From an uncultured Chitinophagaceae bacterium (lineage in GTDB: Bacteria > Bacteroidota > Bacteroidia > Chitinophagales > Chitinophagaceae), in assembly GCA_934502905.1 (NCBI GenBank), contig CAKSVK010000134.1, forward strand, positions 1 through 10,168: a stretch of DNA of 10,168 nucleotides, in the 5' to 3' direction. A model generated the notes under the pieces. The model was given only the letters and a program-made list of their open reading frames with translations, had not been told where the DNA came from and searched no databases. Shown here one piece after another: positions 1-6,024 of this stretch. Position 1 is the stretch's first letter. Every line of letters starts with the position of its first letter. The translations under genes were made by a program, and so were the position numbers.

Positions 1-40
1 GGATCTCATCAGGAATCGTCAGCATGCCTTCATAGGTCAT
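1..40 (-). CDS. Possible 5' end of a leftward gene, cut by the window edge
   Basis: Read on the minus strand from an ATG at 38-40, the frame stays open to the window edge and encodes MTYEGMLTIPDEI. A second in-frame ATG lies at 23-25. It starts 35 bp after the stop of the dioxygenase gene and runs the same way, so it could be the next gene of an operon. Thirteen codons are far too few to name a product, and no ribosome binding site is visible, although this phylum often lacks one. It may be a chance open frame. Confidence 0.35.
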   Translation of the reverse strand, partial: MTYEGMLTIPDEI

Positions 41-75
41 CTACATACATTAGAAAAGGTTAGCCCAAAGCTTTA

Positions 76-888
76 CTATACTACAGGGTTTAGGGATGAT
101 GCAGCAAGACTACCTGGTTCCGCTCCACGCAGCCAGCGTTGCCTGTCGGCTTCCTGGTTGTCATTTTCGGGAGGGATCACCCTGGCGCCATCTGCAAAAT
201 ATATAATAGTCATTACTTCTCTTGTATTAGCGGAATCGTTGCCTGGTGCGCAATGCAATGTCCATCCATAATGCCAGGTGGCATCACCTGCTTTCATGGA
301 ACGGGGGCGTGTTACTTCAAATCCATTTTCTCTCACATACTCCTCCAGCAATTGCTCCGACTCATCAGATATGGCTACACTTTTCACAAATCCTTTTTTA
401 TGTGTGCCCGAAGCAAAGGTGAGCATTCCCATTTCTTCAGTAATATCAATCAACGGCATCCACATCGTCACGGTCTGGGGGGTATCCAACGGCCAGTAAT
501 ATTGGTCCTGGTGCCATGGCGTGAGTCCTCCGCCTGCTTCCTTATAAAGCGCCTGGTCATGATAGATCCGTACTTTGTCTACTCCCAGCAGATCCGCCGC
601 AATTTTTGCAAACCGTTTCGCCAGGGTAAACTTTTTCACGGCTTCGTCTACCTCCCACAGGTTCATGATCTGCAAGAACGCTTTGCCATATGTATCCCGG
701 TCTTCCATCGCCCGGGTTTCGGTATTGTATTTATATGCGGCGTTGTTGATCACCTCCCGGTAAGCTGCAATTTCATCTTCATTCAATATGCCGGCAATAA
801 GCGTGTGACCGTCCTGCCTGAACGCCCGGATAGTAGAATCTTCTATAATTTTAGTCTCACTGAGTGAAGGCAATTGTATCGTTTCCAT
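76..888 (-). CDS. Phytanoyl-CoA dioxygenase (PhyH) family Fe(II)/2-oxoglutarate-dependent oxygenase
   Basis: A 270-residue protein of usual length for bacterial PhyH-family oxygenases. These cytoplasmic enzymes hydroxylate small molecules using O2, Fe(II) and 2-oxoglutarate. The iron-binding facial triad is visible: H126-x-D128 in TPWHQDQYYWPLD, and distal H212 in TLHCAPGN. R223 in NTREVMTIIYF fits the residue that binds the 2-oxoglutarate carboxylate. The segment MWMPLIDITEEMGMLTFASGTHK (about 143-164) is the family's typical core strand and turn. The N-terminal half (about 10-110) is the helical region found in these proteins. The ATG start lies 131 bp from a divergent AraC-type regulator, which may control it. 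Bacterial members act on many substrates, so phytanoyl-CoA should not be assumed and the substrate cannot be told from the sequence. The family call is firm. Confidence 0.93.
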   Translation of the reverse strand: METIQLPSLSETKIIEDSTIRAFRQDGHTLIAGILNEDEIAAYREVINNAAYKYNTETRAMEDRDTYGKAFLQIMNLWEVDEAVKKFTLAKRFAKIAADLLGVDKVRIYHDQALYKEAGGGLTPWHQDQYYWPLDTPQTVTMWMPLIDITEEMGMLTFASGTHKKGFVKSVAISDESEQLLEEYVRENGFEVTRPRSMKAGDATWHYGWTLHCAPGNDSANTREVMTIIYFADGARVIPPENDNQEADRQRWLRGAEPGSLAASSLNPVV

Positions 889-1019
889 TTTTATTCGTCT
901 GGTGAACTATTGAGCAAAATAACTAATATAAGTTGGTGAAAAAAATGCCTAATTTGCTTAAATTATGGGATATTTTGTCCAAAACTGATATTTTATAACC
1001 TAACAAGCCAAAATACACC
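889..1019. promoter_or_regulatory. Divergent promoter/operator region between the dioxygenase and AraC-type regulator genes
   Basis: This 131-bp AT-rich stretch must hold the promoters of both divergent genes. A direct repeat GATATTTT occurs at 969-976 and 987-994, offset by 18 bp, close to the regulator start. AraC-family proteins often bind directly repeated half-sites, so this is a candidate operator. The 18-bp offset is shorter than the roughly 21 bp that would place both sites on the same helix face. No perfect TAnnTTTG box was found in either direction. Confidence 0.4.
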
Positions 1020-1892
1020 ATGCCGAAACCAACATTCGAATCATTACATGCGTTGTCGGGTTCTTTTTTAATACGCAGGTTTAATGAAGAGGCATTTTCT
1101 TCGCCCTATCACTATCATCCCGAACTTGAGCTGACACTTATTCTCAAAGGGCAGGGCAAGCGATATGTTGGAAATAGCATGTTGCCTTATACACCCGGCG
1201 ATTTAGTAATGCTGGGTTCTGATCTGCCCCATTGCTGGAAATCAGAGAATGTAGTAAAGGGGAAAAAGAACGCTTCTTCACTTGTCCTGCAATTCCGGGA
1301 GGATTGTTTTGGCACCGGCTTCTTTCAAAAAAACGAGATGAGCTTTATCAACGGCCTGCTGCAGAAAAGCAATGCCGGTATCCAGTTTACGGGCGCCACC
1401 GCAACCGAAGCAGCAGCACAATTACAGCAGGTAGACAAGGAGAAACATCTCTTCAAAAAGATGATCCGTTTCCTCGAACTGCTGTATTTTCTCGCCGGAT
1501 CGGAAGAATATGTGATGCTGAACAAGGAACACATGTCTTTGCCGCGGTCATCTGCGGAAAGCCTGAGAATTAATAAGGTCATGGCATTCATCGTAGAGCA
1601 TTTCAGGGAGTCCATCACACTGGAGCAGATCGCTTCGCTGGCTGGCATGACCACTGCCGCTTTTTGTAAATTTTTTAAGCGGACCACCAAAAAAACTTTT
1701 ATTGAGATGATCATCGAATACCGCCTCAACTATGCCCTGCAGCAACTGATCCATACCGACCTGCCCGTGTCCGAAATAAGCTTCAGCAGTGGTTTTGGCG
1801 ATGTGTCTCATTTTTATAAAACATTCCGGCAGCGGAAGCATATCAGTCCGTTGCAATACCGGAACAGGTTCCGGAAAAATCTTACACATTGA
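1020..1892 (+). CDS. AraC-family transcriptional regulator with N-terminal cupin domain
   Basis: A 290-residue two-domain regulator. Residues about 15-75 form a cupin-like ligand-binding domain: the cluster YHYHPELELTLILKGQGKRYVG (30-51) is followed by PGDLVMLGSDLPHCW (59-73). This is the arrangement of AraC regulators that sense sugars or other small metabolites. The C-terminal DNA-binding domain has two helix-turn-helix units, about 201-222 (LEQIASLAGMTTAAFCKFFK) and 250-271 (VSEISFSSGFGDVSHFYKTF). It closes with the hallmark SPLQYRNRFR. The ATG at 1020 gives a complete cupin domain. It is divergent from the dioxygenase gene, so local control of that gene and of itself is the simplest hypothesis. 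The ligand is unknown. No good terminator follows; only a 4-bp stem at 1896-1909 is visible. Confidence 0.95.
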   Translation: MPKPTFESLHALSGSFLIRRFNEEAFSSPYHYHPELELTLILKGQGKRYVGNSMLPYTPGDLVMLGSDLPHCWKSENVVKGKKNASSLVLQFREDCFGTGFFQKNEMSFINGLLQKSNAGIQFTGATATEAAAQLQQVDKEKHLFKKMIRFLELLYFLAGSEEYVMLNKEHMSLPRSSAESLRINKVMAFIVEHFRESITLEQIASLAGMTTAAFCKFFKRTTKKTFIEMIIEYRLNYALQQLIHTDLPVSEISFSSGFGDVSHFYKTFRQRKHISPLQYRNRFRKNLTH

Positions 1893-2339
1893 TGCCGGCT
1901 TATATGCCGTGCAGAAACATGTGACCTTATCCGTTAGTTAATAAAAATAAAGTATGCTACCCCTGGTGCACCTTTATCACTATCGCAGGAAAAGGGATCA
2001 GGTATTCAGCCTGGGTTCCTTCCTGTCGTTTAATAAGTGACAGCTTTCATACAAAGCCGCTATGAAGTGCGAAGAACGTGAACAACTTCCTCTTCAGACT
2101 TTTTTGCAACCTTCTGTGGGTTTTTTCATGATCCTTGCGTGTCTATGAAGGACCCGGTCTTCTGTTGCAACCCAATGATTATCGGTTTAATTGCTGCTCA
2201 CAGTGATCCATACCTTTTTATCACTTCCACGCTGGTATTACATCATTATTTCTTGGACATACACAACAGACAGCAAAAAGTAGCCATTACCGGCTGCGTA
2301 TTTGGCAGGATGTGCTACCTTTAAGGAAAAATATTAGAT
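1893..2339. other. Intergenic gap without a convincing gene
   Basis: This 447-bp stretch separates the AraC-type regulator from the peroxiredoxin. Open frames here are short and resemble nothing I recognise. Small structures are present: a palindrome GGTGCACC at 1965-1972, a 6-bp inverted repeat TTCATA/TATGAA at 2046-2051 and 2061-2066, and a weak AACC/GGTT hairpin followed by Ts at 2108-2125 that might act as a terminator. Purine-rich AAGGAAAAA at 2323-2331 lies just before the peroxiredoxin ATG and could be its ribosome binding site. Confidence 0.6.
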
Positions 2340-2810
2340 ATGGCAATAAACGTTGGAACAAAAGCGCCTGATTTTACATTGTACAATACAGAACGCAAGG
2401 AGGTATCCCTTAAAGATTTTGCCGGCAAAACGCTGGTTATTAATTTTTTTCCTGCTGCCTTTACCGGCGTATGTACAGAACAATTATGCGCCAACAGAGA
2501 CGAGCTTAGCTTTTACAATGATCTGGGAGCAACGGTAGTAGGCGTATCCGTAGACCTGCCGTTTTCGCTGGCAGAGTTCAAAAATCAACAAAACATCAAC
2601 TTTGACCTGCTCTCCGATTTTAATAAAGATATGATCAAAGCATACGGATTTTACCTGGAAGACTTTGTGCTGGAATATAAAGGCGTTGCCAAAAGAGGCG
2701 TGGTAATAGTAGACAAAAACGGGAATATCGCTTACGCCGAAGAAACAGAGAACCCGGGCGTACAGGTGAATTTCCCAGCACTGAAAGCGGCCCTGCAACA
2801 AACGAAATAA
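2340..2810 (+). CDS. Peroxiredoxin, BCP/AhpC-TSA family (thiol peroxidase)
   Basis: A 156-residue thioredoxin-fold peroxidase of the usual size for BCP-type peroxiredoxins, with no signal peptide, so cytoplasmic. It would reduce H2O2 or organic hydroperoxides using thioredoxin-like donors. The N-terminal GTKAPDFTL is the family opening. The active-site loop PAAFTGVC gives P38, T42 and peroxidatic C45, the P-x3-T-x2-C signature. C50 lies five residues later, the spacing of the C45/C50 pair in E. coli BCP, which suggests an intramolecular disulfide (atypical 2-Cys). R119 in KRGVVIVD is at the position of the conserved active-site arginine. It stands alone, converging on the pterin-synthase gene. 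Family assignment is strong; the subfamily is inferred from motif spacing. Confidence 0.95.
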   Translation: MAINVGTKAPDFTLYNTERKEVSLKDFAGKTLVINFFPAAFTGVCTEQLCANRDELSFYNDLGATVVGVSVDLPFSLAEFKNQQNINFDLLSDFNKDMIKAYGFYLEDFVLEYKGVAKRGVVIVDKNGNIAYAEETENPGVQVNFPALKAALQQTK

Positions 2811-2817
2811 AGGGCAT

Positions 2818-2858
2818 AACCGGTATAATTGTCGTTACGACAGCATTTTCAACCGGTA
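2818..2858. terminator. Possible terminator between convergent genes: nested hairpin
   Basis: Just after the peroxiredoxin stop, AACCGGTA occurs at 2818-2825 and again at 2851-2858. Its core ACCGGT is self-complementary, so the two copies can pair as an outer stem. Between them TGTCG (2830-2834) pairs with CGACA (2838-2842) around a 3-nt loop. There is no clean T-run after the outer stem, so a termination role is uncertain. Confidence 0.4.
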
Positions 2859-2973
2859 AAAGCTTCATAATAAATTGTTCACATGCTGCCGAAGGACCTG
2901 GCGTCGTTTTAAAGACTGCCGGGTTTTTCAGGCTTATTGTGTAAGGTCAAGGTCCCGAATCGCCCAAATCTTA

Positions 2974-3384
2974 TCATTCTCCATAATATTCTACAAATAT
3001 CTGGGGGGTTTCATATAACTTGATGCAATGAAGTTGCACGGAAGAAGGTAGCTTGTCCCTTAGTTGATCCCATATTCCCACTGCCAGGTTTTCGGTAGAG
3101 CATAACTGCCCCTTCATAAAGTCCACATCTTCATTCAGGTTCAGGTGGTCCAGCTTTTCCAGCACATGATCATGGATCAACCGGCTCAGTGCCTTGGCGT
3201 CCATCAGAAAACCGGTTTCAGGGTCGGGTTTTCCTTTTACGGTCACATACAGTTCGTAATTATGCCCGTGCCAGTTCTGGTTGGCGCATTTGCCAAAAAC
3301 CGCTTCGTTTTTTTCTATTGTCCAGCCGGGGTTATATAACCTGTGTGCTGCGTTAAAATGCTCCACTCTCGTCAGGTACACCAT
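2974..3384 (-). CDS. 6-pyruvoyl-tetrahydropterin synthase / 6-carboxytetrahydropterin synthase family protein
   Basis: A 136-residue member of the PTPS/QueD family. These enzymes convert 7,8-dihydroneopterin triphosphate, the GTP cyclohydrolase I product, either to 6-pyruvoyl-tetrahydropterin (tetrahydrobiopterin route) or to 6-carboxy-tetrahydropterin (queuosine and deazaguanine route). The zinc ligands are H14 (FNAAHRLY) and H39 and H41 (WHGHNY). The catalytic cysteine is C33, and the D79-H80 pair (KLDHLNLNE) and E125 (LYETP) match conserved catalytic and pterin-binding positions. Cysteine-to-HGH spacing is C-x5-HGH, as in mammalian PTPS, whereas E. coli QueD has C-x3-HGH. By memory the sequence resembles mammalian PTPS over nearly its whole length. 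No queC, queE or sepiapterin reductase gene is in the window, so no symbol is given. It reads away from mqnB across a shared promoter region. Confidence 0.94.
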   Translation of the reverse strand: MVYLTRVEHFNAAHRLYNPGWTIEKNEAVFGKCANQNWHGHNYELYVTVKGKPDPETGFLMDAKALSRLIHDHVLEKLDHLNLNEDVDFMKGQLCSTENLAVGIWDQLRDKLPSSVQLHCIKLYETPQIFVEYYGE

Positions 3385-3469
3385 AATAAAAATTTCCGCA
3401 AATTTACTATATCGGTAAAAACCTCCGCAAACTTATCTTTCCAATCCGGTAAATGCTGAACTTTGCCCC
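3385..3469. promoter_or_regulatory. Divergent promoter region with duplicated -7 boxes
   Basis: This 85-bp gap separates the minus-strand pterin-synthase gene from mqnB. On the minus strand there are two exact matches to the Bacteroidota -7 consensus TAnnTTTG: TAAATTTG (complement of 3399-3406) and TAAGTTTG (complement of 3428-3435). The TTTG of the distal box lies 21 bp upstream of the proximal box, close to the usual -33 spacing. On the plus strand TATCTTTC at 3434-3441 matches the -7 box except for its last base, and could serve mqnB. The boxes sit in an imperfect duplication, with CCGCAAAYTTA at 3396 and 3425 and CGGTAAA at 3413 and 3447. Confidence 0.6.
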
Positions 3470-4126
3470 ATGAACATTCTTGTGGCGGCGGCAACCGAAA
3501 TGGAGATAAAACCTTTTCTTCAGTATATCGAAGAAAAGAAATACCAGAAGCGGGATTGTACCATCGATAGGCTGATCACGGGGGTAGGACTGGTGCATAC
3601 AACTTATAGCCTCACCAGGTATTTGTCCCGCCACCAGCCCGACCTTATTATCCAGGCAGGGATCGGTGGCAGTTTTCATCCTTTTTATCCCCCGGGCGCT
3701 GTAGTGATCATCAAAGAGGAGATAATAGCGGATGCCGGGGTGGAAGAAAGGGGTGAATTCAGGGATCTGTTTGACATGCAGTTGATAGAAGATGCATTGC
3801 CCTATACGGGGAAAGTTTTGGCAAACCCTCATTATACCTGGCTGGATAAGGTAAAGCTGAGCAAGGTAACGGCCGTAAGTGTAAACGAGATCACGACGCG
3901 GCCGGAAAGGATACAGGTATTGCAGGAAAAATATGGTGCTGTTATTGAATCAATGGAGGGCGCCGCATTACACTATGTATGCCTGCAGGAAAACGTGCCG
4001 TTCCTGCAATGGCGGGCCGTATCTAATTTCGCCGGCGAGCGCGACAAATCGAAATGGAAAATGCAGGAAGCGATCCATCATTTAAACGAACAACTGACAC
4101 AGTTTGTACACACGCTGCTGTGCTGA
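3470..4126 (+). CDS. mqnB: Futalosine hydrolase
   Basis: A 218-residue nucleoside hydrolase of the PNP/MTAN superfamily. MqnB cleaves futalosine to hypoxanthine and dehypoxanthine futalosine in the alternative (chorismate-derived) menaquinone pathway, in the cytoplasm. The N-terminus NILVAAATEMEI has the conserved E10 and E12 region of MTAN-like enzymes. The glycine-rich AGIGGSF (63-69) helps form the ribose/base pocket. VIESMEGAALHY (158-169) carries the M-E pair (M162, E163) that binds ribose hydroxyls in this fold. RAVSNFAGERD (182-192) matches the catalytic S/D-N segment near the purine. Distinction from MTA/SAH nucleosidase rests on the adjacent mqnD and on the family-like ESMEGAA and RAVSNFAGER segments. 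The mqnD start follows after 15 bp, which implies one transcript. Confidence 0.93.
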   Translation: MNILVAAATEMEIKPFLQYIEEKKYQKRDCTIDRLITGVGLVHTTYSLTRYLSRHQPDLIIQAGIGGSFHPFYPPGAVVIIKEEIIADAGVEERGEFRDLFDMQLIEDALPYTGKVLANPHYTWLDKVKLSKVTAVSVNEITTRPERIQVLQEKYGAVIESMEGAALHYVCLQENVPFLQWRAVSNFAGERDKSKWKMQEAIHHLNEQLTQFVHTLLC

Positions 4127-4141
4127 AAACAATTCCGACAC

Positions 4142-4987
4142 ATGAACTTTACACTTGGATTCTCTCCATGCCCTAATGATACCTTTATATTCGATGCCCT
4201 GGTAAACAGGAAGATAGACTGTGGTAAATATACTTTTGACGTGGTCCTTGAAGACGTGCAGACACTTAACCAATGGGCACTGGAAGGACGCCTGGATATC
4301 AGCAAGATCAGCTATGGCGTGCTGCCGTTGGTATTACCGCGGTACCGTATGCTGCATAGCGGCGGCGCCCTGGGCAAAGGAGTGGGTCCGCTGCTTATAT
4401 CGGGTAAACCGATAGATGTAAACGAGCCCTCATTCAACATCAACCATTACACCATTGCCATTCCGGGAGAAAACACCACCGCACACCTGCTTTTCAGCCA
4501 GGCATTCCCGCAGGCGAAGCACAAAATCTTCCGGGTGTTTAATGAAATCGAAGATTTTTTACTGGCTACTGCCAAAGAGGATGATACGCTGGGCGTTATC
4601 ATACATGAAAACAGGTTTACCTATCAGCAGAAAGGGCTTTTCAAGCTGATGGACCTTGGCTCTTTCTGGGAAGAGAAGACCGGCTATCCCATTCCGTTAG
4701 GGGGTATTGCAGTTAAAAAGGATATTTCCCCTGTTATACAGCATCAACTGGAACAACTGATTGCCGAAAGTATCCGTTATGCTTTTACAAATTATCCCCA
4801 ACTGCCCGATTACGTTAGCGCTCATGCGCAGGAAATGGAGCCTGCAGTCGTGCGGCAGCATATAGACCTGTATGTGAACGATTATTCCCTGCACCTTGGG
4901 GATGACGGAAAAAAGGCAGTTGAAAAATTTATCGATATTTTTGAACAGACGAATCCGGGTATTGAAAGAGAAGCCGTATTCATATAA
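4142..4987 (+). CDS. mqnD: 1,4-dihydroxy-6-naphthoate synthase
   Basis: A 281-residue enzyme of the menaquinone futalosine pathway that converts cyclic dehypoxanthine futalosine to 1,4-dihydroxy-6-naphthoate. It has the periplasmic-binding-protein-like fold of MqnA/MqnD but no signal peptide, as expected for a cytoplasmic enzyme. Diagnostic segments are LGFSPCPNDTFIFDAL (5-20), the MqnD opening; ISKISYGVLPLVL (53-65); HSGGALGKGVGPLL (72-85); GENTTAHLL (109-117), a substrate-binding threonine pair; and VIIHENRFTY (152-161). H155 in the last segment is in the position of the proposed catalytic histidine. SPCPND separates MqnD from the related MqnA. Sitting 15 bp after mqnB and 9 bp before a pnuC-like gene, it is the middle gene of a likely operon. 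The other mqn genes must lie elsewhere. Confidence 0.96.
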   Translation: MNFTLGFSPCPNDTFIFDALVNRKIDCGKYTFDVVLEDVQTLNQWALEGRLDISKISYGVLPLVLPRYRMLHSGGALGKGVGPLLISGKPIDVNEPSFNINHYTIAIPGENTTAHLLFSQAFPQAKHKIFRVFNEIEDFLLATAKEDDTLGVIIHENRFTYQQKGLFKLMDLGSFWEEKTGYPIPLGGIAVKKDISPVIQHQLEQLIAESIRYAFTNYPQLPDYVSAHAQEMEPAVVRQHIDLYVNDYSLHLGDDGKKAVEKFIDIFEQTNPGIEREAVFI

Positions 4988-4996
4988 ACGACCCCA

Positions 4997-5659
4997 TTGG
5001 AACATTTTTTCAGCATCAATCACGAGTTTTTTAATTTCCTGGGATACTCCATGAGTTATATCGAGTTCTTCGGGGTACTGTCGGGACTCACTGCAATATG
5101 GTTATCTGCCCGTGCCAACATATGGAGCTGGCCGGTTGGCATAGTGAATGTATCACTTTCCTTCTTCCTGTATTTCCAGGTGCAGCTGTACCCGGACATG
5201 CTGTTGCAGGTATTCTTTTTTGTTACCAATATCATGGGATGGTGGCGTTGGTCGCACCCGAAAGAAAATGAAGCCGATAAAAAGAATGAATTAAAGGTAA
5301 GCTATATGAGCCGCGCACAGCTGGCCTTTACAATTGTGGCGGGGGTAGCGGGCACCCTCCTGCTGGGCTCATTTGCCAGCCGGCTGCATCACTGGTTTCC
5401 CATCCTGTTTTCCCAGCCCAGCGCCTATCCTTTTGTGGATTCCTTTATTATGACCATGAGCATTATTACTACCTTCTACATGATCCAGAAAAAAGTGGAG
5501 AGCTGGGTGATCTGGATACTGGTAGATGTGGTGGCTACCTACCTTTATTATATCAAAGGCATAAAATTCTACAGCCTGGAATATCTCATTTTTACAGGAA
5601 TTGCAGCTTACGGACTCTATCACTGGGTGAAGGAGCACCGGTCGTATAAACGGGGCTGA
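4997..5659 (+). CDS. pnuC: PnuC-family nicotinamide riboside (vitamin/nucleoside) transporter
   Basis: A 220-residue inner-membrane protein with about seven hydrophobic segments (roughly 21-38, 44-61, 65-82, 107-126, 144-163, 168-186 and 193-210). PnuC proteins carry nicotinamide riboside or related ribosides by facilitated diffusion, with trapping by cytoplasmic phosphorylation. Family features seen are NIMGWWRW (78-85), matching the N-x2-G-W-x2-W motif; YPFVDSFIMTMSII (144-157); VESWVIWILVDV (167-178); and KFYSLEYLIFT (190-200). The first codon at 4997 is TTG. The next in-frame ATG is at 5051, residue 19. I prefer TTG because E. coli PnuC has a comparable stretch before the first membrane segment and because it lies 9 bp after mqnD. 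The substrate cannot be fixed, since the family also includes thiamine and deoxynucleoside carriers. No NadR-like kinase is in the window. Confidence 0.88.
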   Translation: MEHFFSINHEFFNFLGYSMSYIEFFGVLSGLTAIWLSARANIWSWPVGIVNVSLSFFLYFQVQLYPDMLLQVFFFVTNIMGWWRWSHPKENEADKKNELKVSYMSRAQLAFTIVAGVAGTLLLGSFASRLHHWFPILFSQPSAYPFVDSFIMTMSIITTFYMIQKKVESWVIWILVDVVATYLYYIKGIKFYSLEYLIFTGIAAYGLYHWVKEHRSYKRG

Positions 5660-6024
5660 TCCACAAGGTCGTCTTTGCGGTCCCGACCGTAGGCTGGGAG
5701 AAATAACGTCAAATCCCTGAACACTTCTTTCAGTGAGATTGCCTCGGCCTTCCCTCCTGCCAATGTAGGTATGATAGCCTGGAATACATATAGGGTAACA
5801 TCTTGTAAACCGTATCATGTGAAAGCAACGTGCGGACATACAGAAGCTGAAAAGGTGCAGCGCACCACAATATTCGTAGTATATAAGATAACGAATATAA
5901 TGAGCCGCAGCGCGGCGAAATATTAATTTATTGCTGTTAAAGCCCGCCCGACTGTGCGATAGACCAGGTAAAAACTTTATTCCTTAAAAAGAAACACCTA
6001 GCTTTAGTGCAGAATCGTTGTCAT
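5660..6024. other. Palindrome-rich intergenic gap after pnuC
   Basis: No convincing gene is seen here. The left part (5660-5830) holds several small hairpins, including CTGAA (5717-5721) with TTCAG (5729-5733). Its minus strand contains GAGGCAATCTCAC (5733-5745) after AGGAGGGAAG, which resembles the 'CATTGCGAGGAG...GCAATCTC' repeats scattered between genes in many bacteria; this comparison is from memory. The middle (5854-5916) is a nested palindrome block listed separately. The right part carries a weak -7-like TAGCTTTA at 5999-6006 before the serine hydrolase gene, without a clear -33 box. Confidence 0.55.
5854..5916. repeat. Nested palindromic element: two AGC-loop hairpins flanking an 8-bp inverted repeat
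   Basis: Hairpin 1 is GGTGC-AGC-GCACC at 5854-5866. Hairpin 2 is GCCGC-AGC-GCGGC at 5904-5916. Both have a 5-bp perfect stem and the same AGC loop. Between them ATATTCGT (5870-5877) pairs perfectly with ACGAATAT (5891-5898) around a 13-nt AT-rich loop. The block is nearly symmetrical. It lies 195 bp after the pnuC stop and 108 bp before the serine hydrolase start. No T-run follows either GC-rich hairpin, so it does not look like an ordinary terminator. A repeated extragenic palindrome or structured RNA is possible. Confidence 0.7.

Noticed and set aside
139..867. Long plus-strand open frame (242 codons) opposite the dioxygenase gene.
   Set aside because: It is antisense to a gene with an intact catalytic triad, and its translation is Cys-, His- and Phe-rich and unlike any protein family; it is a shadow frame.
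2139..2324. 61-codon plus-strand open frame in the gap before the peroxiredoxin.
   Set aside because: The product has an odd composition with no recognisable motif, no ribosome binding site is evident, and the length is within chance expectation.
5745..5806. Minus-strand resemblance to the 3' half of a thiamine pyrophosphate riboswitch (TTACCC, CCAGG, GGAGGGAAG) close to a PnuC-type transporter.
   Set aside because: The CTGAGA core and the 5' GGGGTGC strand are missing, the strand is opposite to pnuC, and the dispersed-repeat reading of the same bases fits better.
5369..5839. 156-codon minus-strand open frame spanning the end of pnuC and the following gap.
   Set aside because: Most of it is antisense to the conserved membrane segments of PnuC, and the rest covers a repeat-like non-coding stretch.
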